Shown in pieces: positions 45,475-56,293 of a stretch of DNA of 64,000 nucleotides. Under the pieces are notes generated by a model. That model made no database searches, was not told the DNA's origin, and worked only from the letters and a program-made list of their open reading frames with translations. The stretch covers positions 1 through 64,000 of the forward strand of contig CAIMFH010000075.1 of NCBI GenBank assembly GCA_903840265.1, written 5' to 3'. This DNA is from an uncultured Schlesneria sp. (GTDB lineage Bacteria; Planctomycetota; Planctomycetia; Planctomycetales; Planctomycetaceae). A program made the translations under genes and the position numbers. The first letter of the stretch is position 1; every line of letters begins with the position of its first letter.

Positions 45475-48400
45475 CTATCTGATGGTCACAAAGTCGTTGT
45501 GGTTCAGTAAAACATGGACAACGCGGGCTCGAATGGCAGACTCGGATGTTGGGCGACCAGGGTCGCTTTGCGATTTTCTAAGATGCTCTATCGCTTCAAG
45601 GACGATTGCGGTTTCGTCGGCAGTCGGTTTACTGGCCAGCACGATTGTGAATGCCGCTTCGACGAATTCGCGATCCGACAAATTGGGGTGAGCCGCAGTG
45701 ATGCGCTGGGCGATCTTTTCTGCTGCCGCAGTCGCCAAGGGGCTGTTTTCGAGTGCCAGTGCCTGCTGGGGCACGATGCTTTGGGCTCGGCGATAACATT
45801 CCAGCACACTGGCATCGTCGAACATCGACAGGAACTTTTGATGCTCGTTATGCGAATGCACGTAGTAGAGGCTGCGCCGCCGTGAATCGTTACCGACGGA
45901 AATCGGCGGCCCACCGCGCGTTAGATCCAGTTCACCCGCCAACTGCAGCAAGCTATCACGTATCAGTTGAGCCTCCATGCGAAGAGGATTCGCATGCCAA
46001 TAGTACGTGTTGTCGGGATCCGCAGCGACGGTTTCGGGACGGGCATCGGCAGTGGACGAACCAAGCCGATACGTATTCGAACTGACAATCAGCCGATGCA
46101 GATGCTTCATGCTCCAGCCACTCTCCTGGAATTCAATGGCCAGCCAATCAAGTAACTCAGGATGGGTCGGTGGCGTCCCTTTGCGTCCGAAATCAAAAAC
46201 GGTTGGAACCAAAGGTTTGCCAAAATGCCGGGCCCAGATGTGATTGACCGCCACGCGCGCCACCAGTGGATTTCGCGTATCGGTCAGCCAGTTCGCAAAA
46301 GCAGTCCGCCGACCGGTGCTCGTCTTTGGAAACGGTTTATGTCGCGACTCTTCGCTTTCAAGATTCGATTCGAGCGTCTTCAGCGATCCAGCAATTTGGG
46401 TGTACGCCTCGCCTGGGGTGTCAACGAGCTTGCTGGCGGTCTCCAGCGCCGCTTTGGCAGCGACCAGCTTCTTTTCGGCTTCGGGTTTCTTGTCAGACGG
46501 CACCTTCAGCCACTCCAGTTCGGCGCGACTCACATCTTCGCTCGACTTCGCAGCCGAGGCCATTCGTTCTGCTCGAACTGCTTCGCCAACGGCTTTCACA
46601 ACTTCAATCGACTCAGGATCGAGCAGGCGAACGCGGTCCGCTTGCAGGCGAGCACGAATCGAATGTGGCTGCAATTCGGCGGTGGTCAGGACTTTTTCGG
46701 CGAGTGCAAGCGCAACGCGGGCTTGATCGAGTGGCAACGATGTGTCGGCTCGCACTTTTGTTGATGACGCCGGCTCTTCAAAAGGTGCCGCAGGGGCCAA
46801 TTCACAGAGTTCGAACGCCAGCAATTCGGCGCTGGCATCGAACGTGATGATTTCCAACGCACCACGTTGCCGCTGAATCGGCAAGTGATAGGCCAGCGCA
46901 TGCAGTCCATCGACACTGACGTTCATCAGGTTGTCGCGAACCCGCAGGATAAGTTCGTGAGGCTGGTTTAGCTCGACAGTTCGCGACTGCGATGCTTCCG
47001 CTGGATAGACGTAGTTCCCCTTCTGCTTGTAAGCGATCTGTGACTTCGGTCCTCCTGCATACGCGCTGAGATAGGCCAGCACTTCATTCTGTTCGGTGAC
47101 ATCCAAGGTGATGCCGACGGACTTCCATGTTTCGCCACCCGTCGTGATGAATTTCAGCCGAGCTTCGAAGTCGGCGGGCGGAACCTGCTTCAATCGCAGA
47201 GCGGCCCGAGTCGCACCGGCCTGCGATTGCTTCAATCGACCTTCGGCATAAGTCCACGTTCCTTCCCGAATCTCCCAAGTGCCCGGTCGAGGTGTCGCAA
47301 AGTCGTCGGCAACGATCCGCCGACGAATCGCGGACAGCGCATCGGCAGGCGATTCTCGAAGGGCAGTCGCGATACGATCCGCTTCGACGGCTTCAGTGAG
47401 GATCTTGCGAGCAATCTTAATAGCCACTCTCGCGTCGGCGATTCGTTGCTCCGCCTGGTTCAGATAAGCCTGTTCCACAAACGGCCGCAGTGCTGGTTGG
47501 ATAGCTTCTGGTGGCAGTTGGATCGAGTTGATGTGCCATTCGTCGAATTTCAAGAACGCCGGAATTGTGGGCTCGATCGTGATTGATTTGTCGGGGTTGC
47601 GATCATCGCCACGAATATGAAGAAACGTCTGAGCGTCGAGGTTGCCGTCGAAGGCTCGCGGAATTCCATCTCTTTCAAAATCGATCTCGCCTGGTAGCGC
47701 ATCGGTCCGGACCTGGTAGGGTTCGAAGATCGCTCGCATCTGATAGTACTCGCGCTGTGCGAAGGGATCGTATTTATGATCGTGGCATTTGGCACAGTTG
47801 AAAGTCAGACCCAGCATGGCCTTTGACGTGTGTTCGACCGTTTCGTCCAGCCAACTGGTGCGATTGAATTTGAAGTATTGCCGCGCGAGAAACCCGCTGG
47901 CTCGCAGCTTGTCCAAATCGTTGGGATAGAGTTCATCCGCGGCAATCATCTCGCGCAGCATCTGGTCATAGTCTTTGTCGCCGTTCAGCGAATCGATGAT
48001 CCAGTCGCGCCAGTGCCAGATGTGCTTTTGCGAATTCCGGACTTCGGCACCCAAGCCCCACCAATCGCTGTAGCGCCAGATATCCATCCAATGCCGTCCC
48101 CAGCGCTCGCCGTATTGCGGACTGTCGAGCAATCGTGAGATGACCCGATCGTTCGCTTCGCTGGAGACATCACTCAAGTAGGCATCGATTTCCGCTTCTG
48201 ACGGTGGCAGGCCGATCAGATCCAGAGAAACACGCCGTAACCAAAGCAGCCGATTTGCGGGCCGTTGAGGAGTGATGCCATGTCGCGATTGTTCTGCGAC
48301 AATGAAGGCATCGATCGGATTCTGAACCCAATCGCTATCAGAGACCTTGGGCACTTGGGGGCGAATCGGAGCTCGAAAAGCCCAGTGATCTCGGGGATCT

Positions 48401-48771
48401 CGTTCGGGTTTCTCATCGATGGGTGCCTTCGCCCCATTGAGGAGCCACGCCTTGAAGGCCGCGATCTCGGCGGGTTTGAGAGGTTCGCCTTCAGGGGGCA
48501 TCCGAGTCGCGTCGTCCGTTGCCGAGATTCGCTGCAGGAGCAAACTGGCATCTGGTGCATCCAGCTTGATCGCGGTGCCCGAATCGCCACCTTTGATCGC
48601 CAAAGCGGCCGTGTCGAGCCTTAGGCCGGCCTCTTGCTTAAGAACGCCATGGCAGGCATAGCAACGGGCCTGCAACACGGGCTTGATCTGACGTACGTAG
48701 TCTATTGAGTCCTGGCCGAAGCTGGGGATTGCCGCAGTCAGCAATAGACTTGCGAAGGCCAGAACTCTCAT
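45475..48771 (-). CDS. PSCyt1-DUF1549-DUF1553 protein with a LamG-like insert
   Basis: 1098 residues from ATG 48771 (AGGA 7 nt upstream). Signal peptide, then a PSCyt1 heme domain QARCYACHGVL, then DUF1549 (WVQNPIDAFIV, VSLDLIGLPPSEAEIDAYL, YGERWGRHWMDIWRYSD) with a second motif CAKCHDHKYDPF. A concanavalin/LamG-like domain (about 510-640, DDFATPRPGTWEIREGTWTY) is inserted, then a coiled coil and DUF1553 (NPLVARVAVNHIWARHFGKPLV and the LSMFDDAS and ENSPLA end motifs). It is followed by the DUF1501 gene and probably cotranscribed. Confidence 0.92.
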   Translation of the reverse strand: MRVLAFASLLLTAAIPSFGQDSIDYVRQIKPVLQARCYACHGVLKQEAGLRLDTAALAIKGGDSGTAIKLDAPDASLLLQRISATDDATRMPPEGEPLKPAEIAAFKAWLLNGAKAPIDEKPERDPRDHWAFRAPIRPQVPKVSDSDWVQNPIDAFIVAEQSRHGITPQRPANRLLWLRRVSLDLIGLPPSEAEIDAYLSDVSSEANDRVISRLLDSPQYGERWGRHWMDIWRYSDWWGLGAEVRNSQKHIWHWRDWIIDSLNGDKDYDQMLREMIAADELYPNDLDKLRASGFLARQYFKFNRTSWLDETVEHTSKAMLGLTFNCAKCHDHKYDPFAQREYYQMRAIFEPYQVRTDALPGEIDFERDGIPRAFDGNLDAQTFLHIRGDDRNPDKSITIEPTIPAFLKFDEWHINSIQLPPEAIQPALRPFVEQAYLNQAEQRIADARVAIKIARKILTEAVEADRIATALRESPADALSAIRRRIVADDFATPRPGTWEIREGTWTYAEGRLKQSQAGATRAALRLKQVPPADFEARLKFITTGGETWKSVGITLDVTEQNEVLAYLSAYAGGPKSQIAYKQKGNYVYPAEASQSRTVELNQPHELILRVRDNLMNVSVDGLHALAYHLPIQRQRGALEIITFDASAELLAFELCELAPAAPFEEPASSTKVRADTSLPLDQARVALALAEKVLTTAELQPHSIRARLQADRVRLLDPESIEVVKAVGEAVRAERMASAAKSSEDVSRAELEWLKVPSDKKPEAEKKLVAAKAALETASKLVDTPGEAYTQIAGSLKTLESNLESEESRHKPFPKTSTGRRTAFANWLTDTRNPLVARVAVNHIWARHFGKPLVPTVFDFGRKGTPPTHPELLDWLAIEFQESGWSMKHLHRLIVSSNTYRLGSSTADARPETVAADPDNTYYWHANPLRMEAQLIRDSLLQLAGELDLTRGGPPISVGNDSRRRSLYYVHSHNEHQKFLSMFDDASVLECYRRAQSIVPQQALALENSPLATAAAEKIAQRITAAHPNLSDREFVEAAFTIVLASKPTADETAIVLEAIEHLRKSQSDPGRPTSESAIRARVVHVLLNHNDFVTIR

Positions 48772-48876
48772 GGACTGATCCTGCGATGGCCTGGAAATCA
48801 GCAAACGCCACAGTTTCAGAGTCGAATCATGGATCGAGAATCTCAGTTCCCGATCCCTGCAAGCAGTGATGGCAGC

Positions 48877-50157
48877 CTATCGGCCAACCGCCTTGTCGGA
48901 GATGTCCTTGCGACACCACGCCCCCTCCCAGCGAATGCATTTGACGGCTTGGTAAGCGTGCAGTTTAGCCTCGGCCAGCGTGTCACCAAGAGCGGTCACA
49001 CCCAGCACTCGTCCGCCATCGTTCACGATCTGGTCACCCATTTTGAGAGTCCCTGCATGGAAGACTTTGGCATCTGGAACCAAAGCCGCCTCTTCAAGGC
49101 CTCGCAGAGGCTTTCCTTTTTCATAGTCGCCCGGATATCCGGCAGACGCCATCACCACGCACACCGACGGACGTGGATCCCACTCGACGGACTCGATGGT
49201 ATCCAGCTTTCCTTCAGCGGTGGCGAGCAGCAGTTGAGCCAGGTCCGACTTCAATCGCATCAGCACGGCTTGGGTTTCAGGGTCGCCCATGCGGACATTG
49301 AACTCCAGGACTTTCGGCCCCTGGTTCGTGAGCATCAGGCCCGCGTACAAGCAACCTCGAAAAGGACGCCCTTCCTTCTTTAATTGATGAACGATCGGAA
49401 TGAGAATTTTTTCGACGACCAGATCAATCAAGTCAGAACTGATGATCGGGGTGGGAGAATAAGCTCCCATGCCACCCGTGTTGGGGCCGGTGTCGCCGTC
49501 ATGCGCCGCTTTGTGATCTTGTGCGGCTTCGAGCGGGATAATTGTCTTGCCGTCGACCAATGCCAGCAGACTGACTTCCTCCCCCACCAGGCATTCTTCG
49601 ATCACGATTCGATCGCTGGCTTCGCCAAACTCTTTCTTGAGGAGCATGCGCCGGATGGCGTCCCGTGCCTCCTCTTTCGACGAGCAGACAACGACACCTT
49701 TGCCCGCCGCGAGACCATCGGCCTTCACAACAAATCGCTCGGTATGCTCTTTCTCGTCGATATAGCTGATCGCCTCGGCCGAGTTGGTGAACACACGAAA
49801 TTCGGCGGTCGGAACGTTCGCTCGCTTCATTAGTTCCTTGGCGAACGTTTTGGAACCTTCGAGTTCGGCCGCTTTCTTTGTGGGGCCAAAGATCACCAGG
49901 TTCGCTTTCAGGAACTCGTCGACGATGCCGGCCACCAGCGGAACCTCGGGTCCGACCACGGTCAGATCGATTTTTTCTGCCTGCGCAAATTTCAGCAGGC
50001 GTGGAATGTCGGTGGCTTTGATGTCGACGTTCGTCGCATCCAAGCCAGTCCCCGCGTTACCGGGAGCGCAGAAAACCTGTGTCACCGTGGGGGACTGCTT
50101 CAGCTTCCAGACGATCGCATGTTCACGACCGCCATTGCCAATCACAAGAATCTTCAT
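48877..50157 (-). CDS. purD: Phosphoribosylamine-glycine ligase
   Basis: 426 residues, ATP-grasp enzyme joining phosphoribosylamine and glycine in purine synthesis. Motifs: N-terminal VIGNGGREHAIVWKL, VGPEVPLVAGIVDEF, GPTKKAAELEGSKTFAKE, the ATP-grasp VKADGLAAGKGVVV, AQDHKAAHDGDTGPNTGGMGAYSP and VLEFNVRMGDPETQ (metal). Length is normal. No ribosome site is obvious before the ATG, which starts the conserved KILVIGNGG. It is separate from purEK (7-8 kb). The next gene downstream on its strand starts 105 bp later. Confidence 0.97.
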   Translation of the reverse strand: MKILVIGNGGREHAIVWKLKQSPTVTQVFCAPGNAGTGLDATNVDIKATDIPRLLKFAQAEKIDLTVVGPEVPLVAGIVDEFLKANLVIFGPTKKAAELEGSKTFAKELMKRANVPTAEFRVFTNSAEAISYIDEKEHTERFVVKADGLAAGKGVVVCSSKEEARDAIRRMLLKKEFGEASDRIVIEECLVGEEVSLLALVDGKTIIPLEAAQDHKAAHDGDTGPNTGGMGAYSPTPIISSDLIDLVVEKILIPIVHQLKKEGRPFRGCLYAGLMLTNQGPKVLEFNVRMGDPETQAVLMRLKSDLAQLLLATAEGKLDTIESVEWDPRPSVCVVMASAGYPGDYEKGKPLRGLEEAALVPDAKVFHAGTLKMGDQIVNDGGRVLGVTALGDTLAEAKLHAYQAVKCIRWEGAWCRKDISDKAVGR

Positions 50158-50830
50158 GACCCAAGAACCATTCTAGGAAAGCCTTACAACGAACCGTCTT
50201 TCGCGATCACCCGAGCGAACGAGATTCAAAGCAGGCAAACACCATTGTCATATTGTCGTTACAGGCGGCCAAATGAGGTTGACCACGTGCCATCATACCA
50301 ATCAGCACAACCATTCTACAGGTTCGTGTTCGGCGGCTTCGGATCGCACATCTGTGATTTTCCCACTGAATATCGGTGCTGGTCTATCAATTCGCGCCAA
50401 ATCCCGGTACTCTCAGGACATCGGCCGAATCACGACAATTCGCTTTCTGCCACAAGGCAGTCCAAGTCGCTCATCGTTTTCGCTGGTATTTTTAACGGTG
50501 CGGCGTCTCTCAGGAATGCGAATCTTATGGAATCTAAGCTCACAAGACTCGATTTTGAACTTGTGGCGATTCCTTCAAATGTCTCTGTCGAAATCACATC
50601 TGCCAGCAGCGGCGACACCCTTTCGGGAATGCCTGCGCTATCGGCGGTACAAAAATGCTTGAACGATTTGAAATCGGAGCCATTGTCATTTAGCGGCGGA
50701 CCAACGCCGTAACGGAAAGTCGATTGATTGAGTGTCATCAGCTCTGTTGCTGATGGCCAGGAAAGTGTTTCGTCTCGCAGGCCGGTTTTAAGGACGTCAG
50801 GTTAGCTGGGCGATTTCGAAGGAACAGCTG
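50158..50830. other. Unassigned 0.67-kb interval with lower-looking GC
   Basis: Frames are open on both strands (for example 50430-50738 minus, 102 codons), but none has a strong ribosome site or recognised domain. The stretch looks more AT-rich than the flanking genes. It also carries the leader of the RRM gene. It could hide a small gene or a decayed one; I cannot decide which. Confidence 0.4.
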
Positions 50831-51163
50831 ATGGCAATGAAATTGTATGTGGGCAACCTGACGTACGGCGTAAACAACTCATCACTCGAGGCGTTGTTCA
50901 CGCCTTTCGGTGAAGTTCGCTCAGCCCAAGTCGTGATGGACCGCGATACGGGTCGATCCAAGGGTTTTGGCTTCGTCGAAATGAGCGACGATCAAGCCGG
51001 TAAGGCTGCGATGAACGAGCTGAACGGTAAAGACGTCGATGGTCGCGCCCTGACCGTCAACGAAGCTCGCCCACGCGAAGATCGCGGTGGCGGCGGCGGT
51101 GGTGGCGGCCGTAGCGGTGGCGGCGGCGGCGGTGGATACGGTGGCGGACGATCACGCTACTAG
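50831..51163 (+). CDS. Glycine-rich RRM RNA-binding protein
   Basis: 110 residues. A strong site GAAGGA lies before the ATG. One RRM domain (about 4-80) with RNP2 LYVGNL and RNP1 KGFGFVEM, then a Gly-rich Arg-containing tail (from about 85). This is the cyanobacterial-type Rbp arrangement, where such proteins are cold- or stress-regulated RNA chaperones; the role here is by analogy. It is an isolated small gene. The tail is a simple GGC/GGT-rich repeat, so its exact length may vary. Confidence 0.95.
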   Translation: MAMKLYVGNLTYGVNNSSLEALFTPFGEVRSAQVVMDRDTGRSKGFGFVEMSDDQAGKAAMNELNGKDVDGRALTVNEARPREDRGGGGGGGGRSGGGGGGGYGGGRSRY

Positions 51164-51288
51164 GCCTGATGTTTGCATGGTTGGTCACTGTCAAAGCCTG
51201 TCCGGCCGAGACAGTGACCCCCATGCAAGATTCTTCGGCCTGGTGACATGCAGTTCACCGACCAGCCATTTCGGACCAGGGAGACTTC

Positions 51289-51594
51289 ATGTCGAACTCA
51301 AGCAAGAAGCCAGTGCCGCTTTATCAAGGTGTCACTCGACTTCCCTGTCCGATCTGCGGACATCCCAGTTATTCACGCGAAGGGATTCATCCTCAGTGTG
51401 CCATGGCTGTCGCCGATAAAGCTCATATTGATCGAATCAATTCGCACCCGATCATCACCGCGATCTCCGTTGAGACGCCGTTAGAACGACATCAAAAACG
51501 ATGTCCAGAGTGCCGTGCTGTCCTGCACGTTCGCCGCTCCCGTTGTCACTGCGGCCATCTATTTGGTGTCGCCAAAGTCGCGGTTGACTCCTGA
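51289..51594 (+). CDS. Small double zinc-ribbon protein
   Basis: 101 residues; GGGAG lies 6 nt before the ATG. Cys pairs are CPIC (about residue 20), CPEC (about 72) and CHCG near the end (about 86), with single His residues between, which suggest one or two zinc ribbons. The middle is Ala/His-rich and probably helical. No function is recognised. It lies between the RRM gene and rpsD on the same strand. Confidence 0.72.
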   Translation: MSNSSKKPVPLYQGVTRLPCPICGHPSYSREGIHPQCAMAVADKAHIDRINSHPIITAISVETPLERHQKRCPECRAVLHVRRSRCHCGHLFGVAKVAVDS

Positions 51595-51790
51595 TCGAGT
51601 CGCGAGTCTTTTTCCGCTTGATTAGCACATGACGGGCTACGCAACGGCAATAGTAATTTGCACTTAGTGCGACAGGTATGTTGTGGCTTGAAGGGAACCC
51701 CGTTCTCTTGAAGTACCGCCTGGTGCTATCATCGTTTCGCACCTAAGTCGCTTCATCTGCTGAAGCTAGGCTGATTTCTCTGCCGCTGCA

Positions 51791-51819
51791 TTGACGAATC
51801 GAAATTCGTTTGCCATCAT
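51791..51819 (+). promoter_or_regulatory. Candidate promoter of rpsD
   Basis: TTGACG (51791-51796), 17-bp spacer, CATCAT (51814-51819), 66 bp before the rpsD ATG. The -10 is weak. Confidence 0.35.
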
Positions 51820-51884
51820 CTTCAGGTCTGTTGGTTGGATAATTTGGTTTTGAGCGCCAGGATTTTGCGCAGGAGTTGAGTTGC

Positions 51885-52496
51885 ATGGGTCGCTATTCTG
51901 GTCCCAAAGGTCGAATAAATCGTCGGCTTGGGACAATGGTGTTTGAGAATGCGGGTGCGGTACGGGCTTTGGAAAAGCGGCCGAATCCTCCAGGGATGGC
52001 GGAACGTCGTCGCAAATTGTCTACCTACGGGATGGCCTTGGCCGACAAGCAGAAGATCAAGTACCACTACGGAATGCGCGAAGCTCAGTTGCGACGTTAT
52101 TTCGCGAAAGCTCGCTCACAAAAGGGTAACACCGGCGAAATTCTGCTGGTGATGTGCGAACGACGACTTGATAACGTGGTCCGCAGAGCTGGTTTCACGA
52201 CCACTCGCATGCAGGCCCGACAAGGCGTGGTCCATCGCCACTTCCAGCTGAATGGCAAGACGATCAACAAGCCTTCGATCGCCGTCCAGCCAGGCGACGT
52301 GATCACGCTGCGGAACCGTCCGAACGTCCGCAAGCTGTATCGCGAGATCGTCGACAGTGGTTCACGACAGAATGTCGATTGGATTTCATTCGACGCCAAG
52401 GATTTGGAAGCTCGCGTTCAGGCTCTGCCAACCGGCAGCGACGCTACCGTACCGAACATCGAAATCGGTCGCGTCATCGCCTTTATGGCTCGCTAA
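51885..52496 (+). CDS. rpsD: 30S ribosomal protein S4
   Basis: 203 residues from ATG 51885 (AGGAG about 9 nt upstream). A primary 16S rRNA-binding protein. Seen: GRYSGPKGRINRRLG, the S4 RNA-binding domain RRLDNVVRRAGF...ARQGVVHRHFQLNGKTINKPS and RPNVRKLYREIV. The N-terminus lacks the zinc Cys cluster (Cys-minus type). The gene is not in a ribosomal-protein cluster here, so it is its own unit. The 290-bp space upstream could hold an autoregulatory leader, but I see no definite structure. Confidence 0.97.
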   Translation: MGRYSGPKGRINRRLGTMVFENAGAVRALEKRPNPPGMAERRRKLSTYGMALADKQKIKYHYGMREAQLRRYFAKARSQKGNTGEILLVMCERRLDNVVRRAGFTTTRMQARQGVVHRHFQLNGKTINKPSIAVQPGDVITLRNRPNVRKLYREIVDSGSRQNVDWISFDAKDLEARVQALPTGSDATVPNIEIGRVIAFMAR

Positions 52497-52521
52497 TCGC
52501 AGTTTCTGCGAATGGATTTAT

Positions 52522-52555
52522 AAAGCGTCCTCCTTGTGAGGACGCTTTTGTTTTT
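52522..52555 (+). terminator. Rho-independent terminator of rpsD
   Basis: Perfect 11-bp stem AAAGCGTCCTC / GAGGACGCTTT with loop CTTGT, followed by TGTTTTT, just after the rpsD stop. Confidence 0.92.
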
Positions 52556-52715
52556 ACCGTTCGCACGTTCGTGAGAGCGAAATATCGAAGCAGGAATCGC
52601 GAGTTGGGTACTTTTCTCAACCTGACAAACCCGATAGCATTCGATAGCGCGGCGACCGACGGCGGCACCGCAATCACACTTGAGATGACTTCTTGGATGT
52701 CGGGAGATTCGGCCA

Positions 52716-53345
52716 ATGTTTGATGAGCGTTTCCCCACCATTCTGCTGTTTGGCGCGCCCGGCGTCGGCAAGGGCACACAGGGAATGATTCTTGGCCAGA
52801 TCCCTGGCTTCTATCACCTCTCTTGCGGTGATGTCTTCCGCTCCTTAAATATTAACTCTCCCGAAGGCCGCGAGATTTACGAATACAGCTCGAGTGGAAA
52901 GCTTGTTCCCGACGAGTTGACCGTCAAGATCTGGAAGAAGTCACTCCTCGGCCACATCGCGATCTCTCGCTATCGTCCGCCAGACGAACTGTTGGTTCTG
53001 GATGGAATTCCGCGTAATCCGCATCAGGTCGCGATGCTGAAGGACACCATCAACGTTTTGCACATCATCTATCTGGTCTGTGCCGACATGGACAAGATGA
53101 TTGACCGGATTAAACGACGCGCCATTCGTGATAACCGCGCTGACGATGCGAACGAAGAAATCATTCGATCGCGGTTCGAGGTTTATCAGCGAGAATCTGA
53201 ACCCGTCATCAACGCCTACCCGCGTGAGATGATTTCTCAGATCGACGCAATGCAGTCGCCGGCGGAAGTGCTGGTCAACGTCTTGGAAAAACTGATCCCG
53301 ATTCGCAAGACCTGGCTCGCGAGTCTGCCGAGCCAACCGTTCTAA
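52716..53345 (+). CDS. Adenylate-kinase-family nucleotide kinase
   Basis: 209 residues. P-loop GAPGVGKGTQ at residues 13-22, the NMP-binding region HLSCGDVFRSL, LVLDGIPRNPHQ (canonical LDGFPRT), and the LID-region Arg pair RIKRRAIRDNRADD with a short LID and no zinc Cys. The end RFEVYQRESEPVINAY matches Adk. The IPRN replacement makes the exact NMP specificity uncertain, so I do not give it the symbol adk with certainty. It follows the rpsD terminator and has its own terminator at 53364. Confidence 0.88.
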   Translation: MFDERFPTILLFGAPGVGKGTQGMILGQIPGFYHLSCGDVFRSLNINSPEGREIYEYSSSGKLVPDELTVKIWKKSLLGHIAISRYRPPDELLVLDGIPRNPHQVAMLKDTINVLHIIYLVCADMDKMIDRIKRRAIRDNRADDANEEIIRSRFEVYQRESEPVINAYPREMISQIDAMQSPAEVLVNVLEKLIPIRKTWLASLPSQPF

Positions 53346-53348
53346 CGG

Positions 53349-53464
53349 CGAGACTTCTCGTAGGACGGGTTTCCAACCCGTCATTTTTCGCAGCGTACGA
53401 TGAACCGCGAAGTTAAAACTCAAGCCAAAGCCAAGGCGACGGGCTAGAAGCCCATCCCACGAGA
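53349..53464. repeat. Inverted repeat, CGTAGGACGGGTTTCCAACCC type
   Basis: Arm 1 (about 53356-53382, TCTCGTAGGACGGGTTTCC...) and arm 2 (53438-53464, inverted) match in about 22 of 27 positions around a 55-nt spacer. Each arm is also a small hairpin. Confidence 0.7.
53364..53388 (+). terminator. Rho-independent terminator after the adenylate-kinase-family gene
   Basis: GACGGGTT-TCC-AACCCGTC perfect 8-bp stem (53364-53382), followed by ATTTTT (53383-53388). It is also arm 1 of the larger inverted repeat. Confidence 0.7.
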
Positions 53465-53466
53465 CT

Positions 53467-55542
<2,076 letters not shown>

Positions 55543-55982
55543 AGCGCCTCGACGACGTTGAATTGGCGAGCGATCATCTCTTAAACAGTACGACGCCACC
55601 CATAGTAACAACGTGCCGTCAGTCGTCCACCGGGCCCGGCGAATCCTGCCGCAACATCAATTGACATCGGGTGATGCAGCGTGCTTTGAATTCCGTCAAA
55701 GCGGTCGATTCTCGCCTCACGCAGAAGCTGCCGTCGCAGGGGAAAAGTGACCAGAAGCGGCGAACTCTGCAGCAGTTAGGGATGAATCAGGGCCGCCGCG
55801 TAACGTGAGTTTGTTCGACACAGGCCGGTTACCAGTGCTCACCCGATTAATCGCCAGATTTTATCAAGAACTCGGCCTGCCGATGCCGATCTTCGTTATG
55901 CGGCGTGGCCTCCGCCGTGAAGGATTCGAATGCCCAACGGGGGTGTCCGATCTGTGCATCTTGTCGCTTCGACCAGGGATGA
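55543..55982. other. Gene-free interval upstream of uvrB
   Basis: No frame with a ribosome site and protein-like composition apart from the 73-aa gene that begins at 55983. The uvrB promoter should lie at its left end (minus strand), but no clear -35/-10 pair was seen. Confidence 0.4.
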
Positions 55983-56204
55983 ATGATGCGACATCGGCTT
56001 CGATTGTTCACGGGTGACGAATCCGCAACTCCAGTTGCAGATCCGCCAGTCAACGTTCGTCTGGCCGATATCTCTCGAGCGCTCCTTGATGCCGCTCGTC
56101 GTAATCGTGCCTGGCTGGACGATTTTGCTGACGAAGAGATTCAGGTCTCTCCAGACTTGTTCGAAATCTTGTCAGCCTATGTCCGCATGCGGCCCGGCGC
56201 ATAG
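55983..56204 (+). CDS. Small acidic hypothetical protein, 73 aa
   Basis: 73 residues, preceded by AGGGATGA. It has a charged helical middle (LADISRALLDAARRNRAWLDDFADEEIQVSPDLFEILSAY), and the end is hydrophobic-charged. No family is recognised, although small proteins of this composition recur in planctomycetes. It precedes a hairpin and the glycerate kinase gene on the same strand by 90 bp, so co-transcription is possible. Confidence 0.65.
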   Translation: MMRHRLRLFTGDESATPVADPPVNVRLADISRALLDAARRNRAWLDDFADEEIQVSPDLFEILSAYVRMRPGA

Positions 56205-56222
56205 ATTCACCTAGATCAAAAA

Positions 56223-56250
56223 CGCGAGTTCGGCCATGGTCGAACTCGCG
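56223..56250. repeat. Perfect hairpin CGCGAGTTCG / CGAACTCGCG
   Basis: A perfect 10-bp stem with an 8-nt loop. On the minus strand it is followed by TTTTTGATC, which is terminator-like. It lies between the 73-aa gene and the glycerate kinase gene. Confidence 0.75.
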
Positions 56251-56293
56251 ACGTTGCGCAGCAAGCTGTTTGACGATGCCGTAGAATTGCGGC

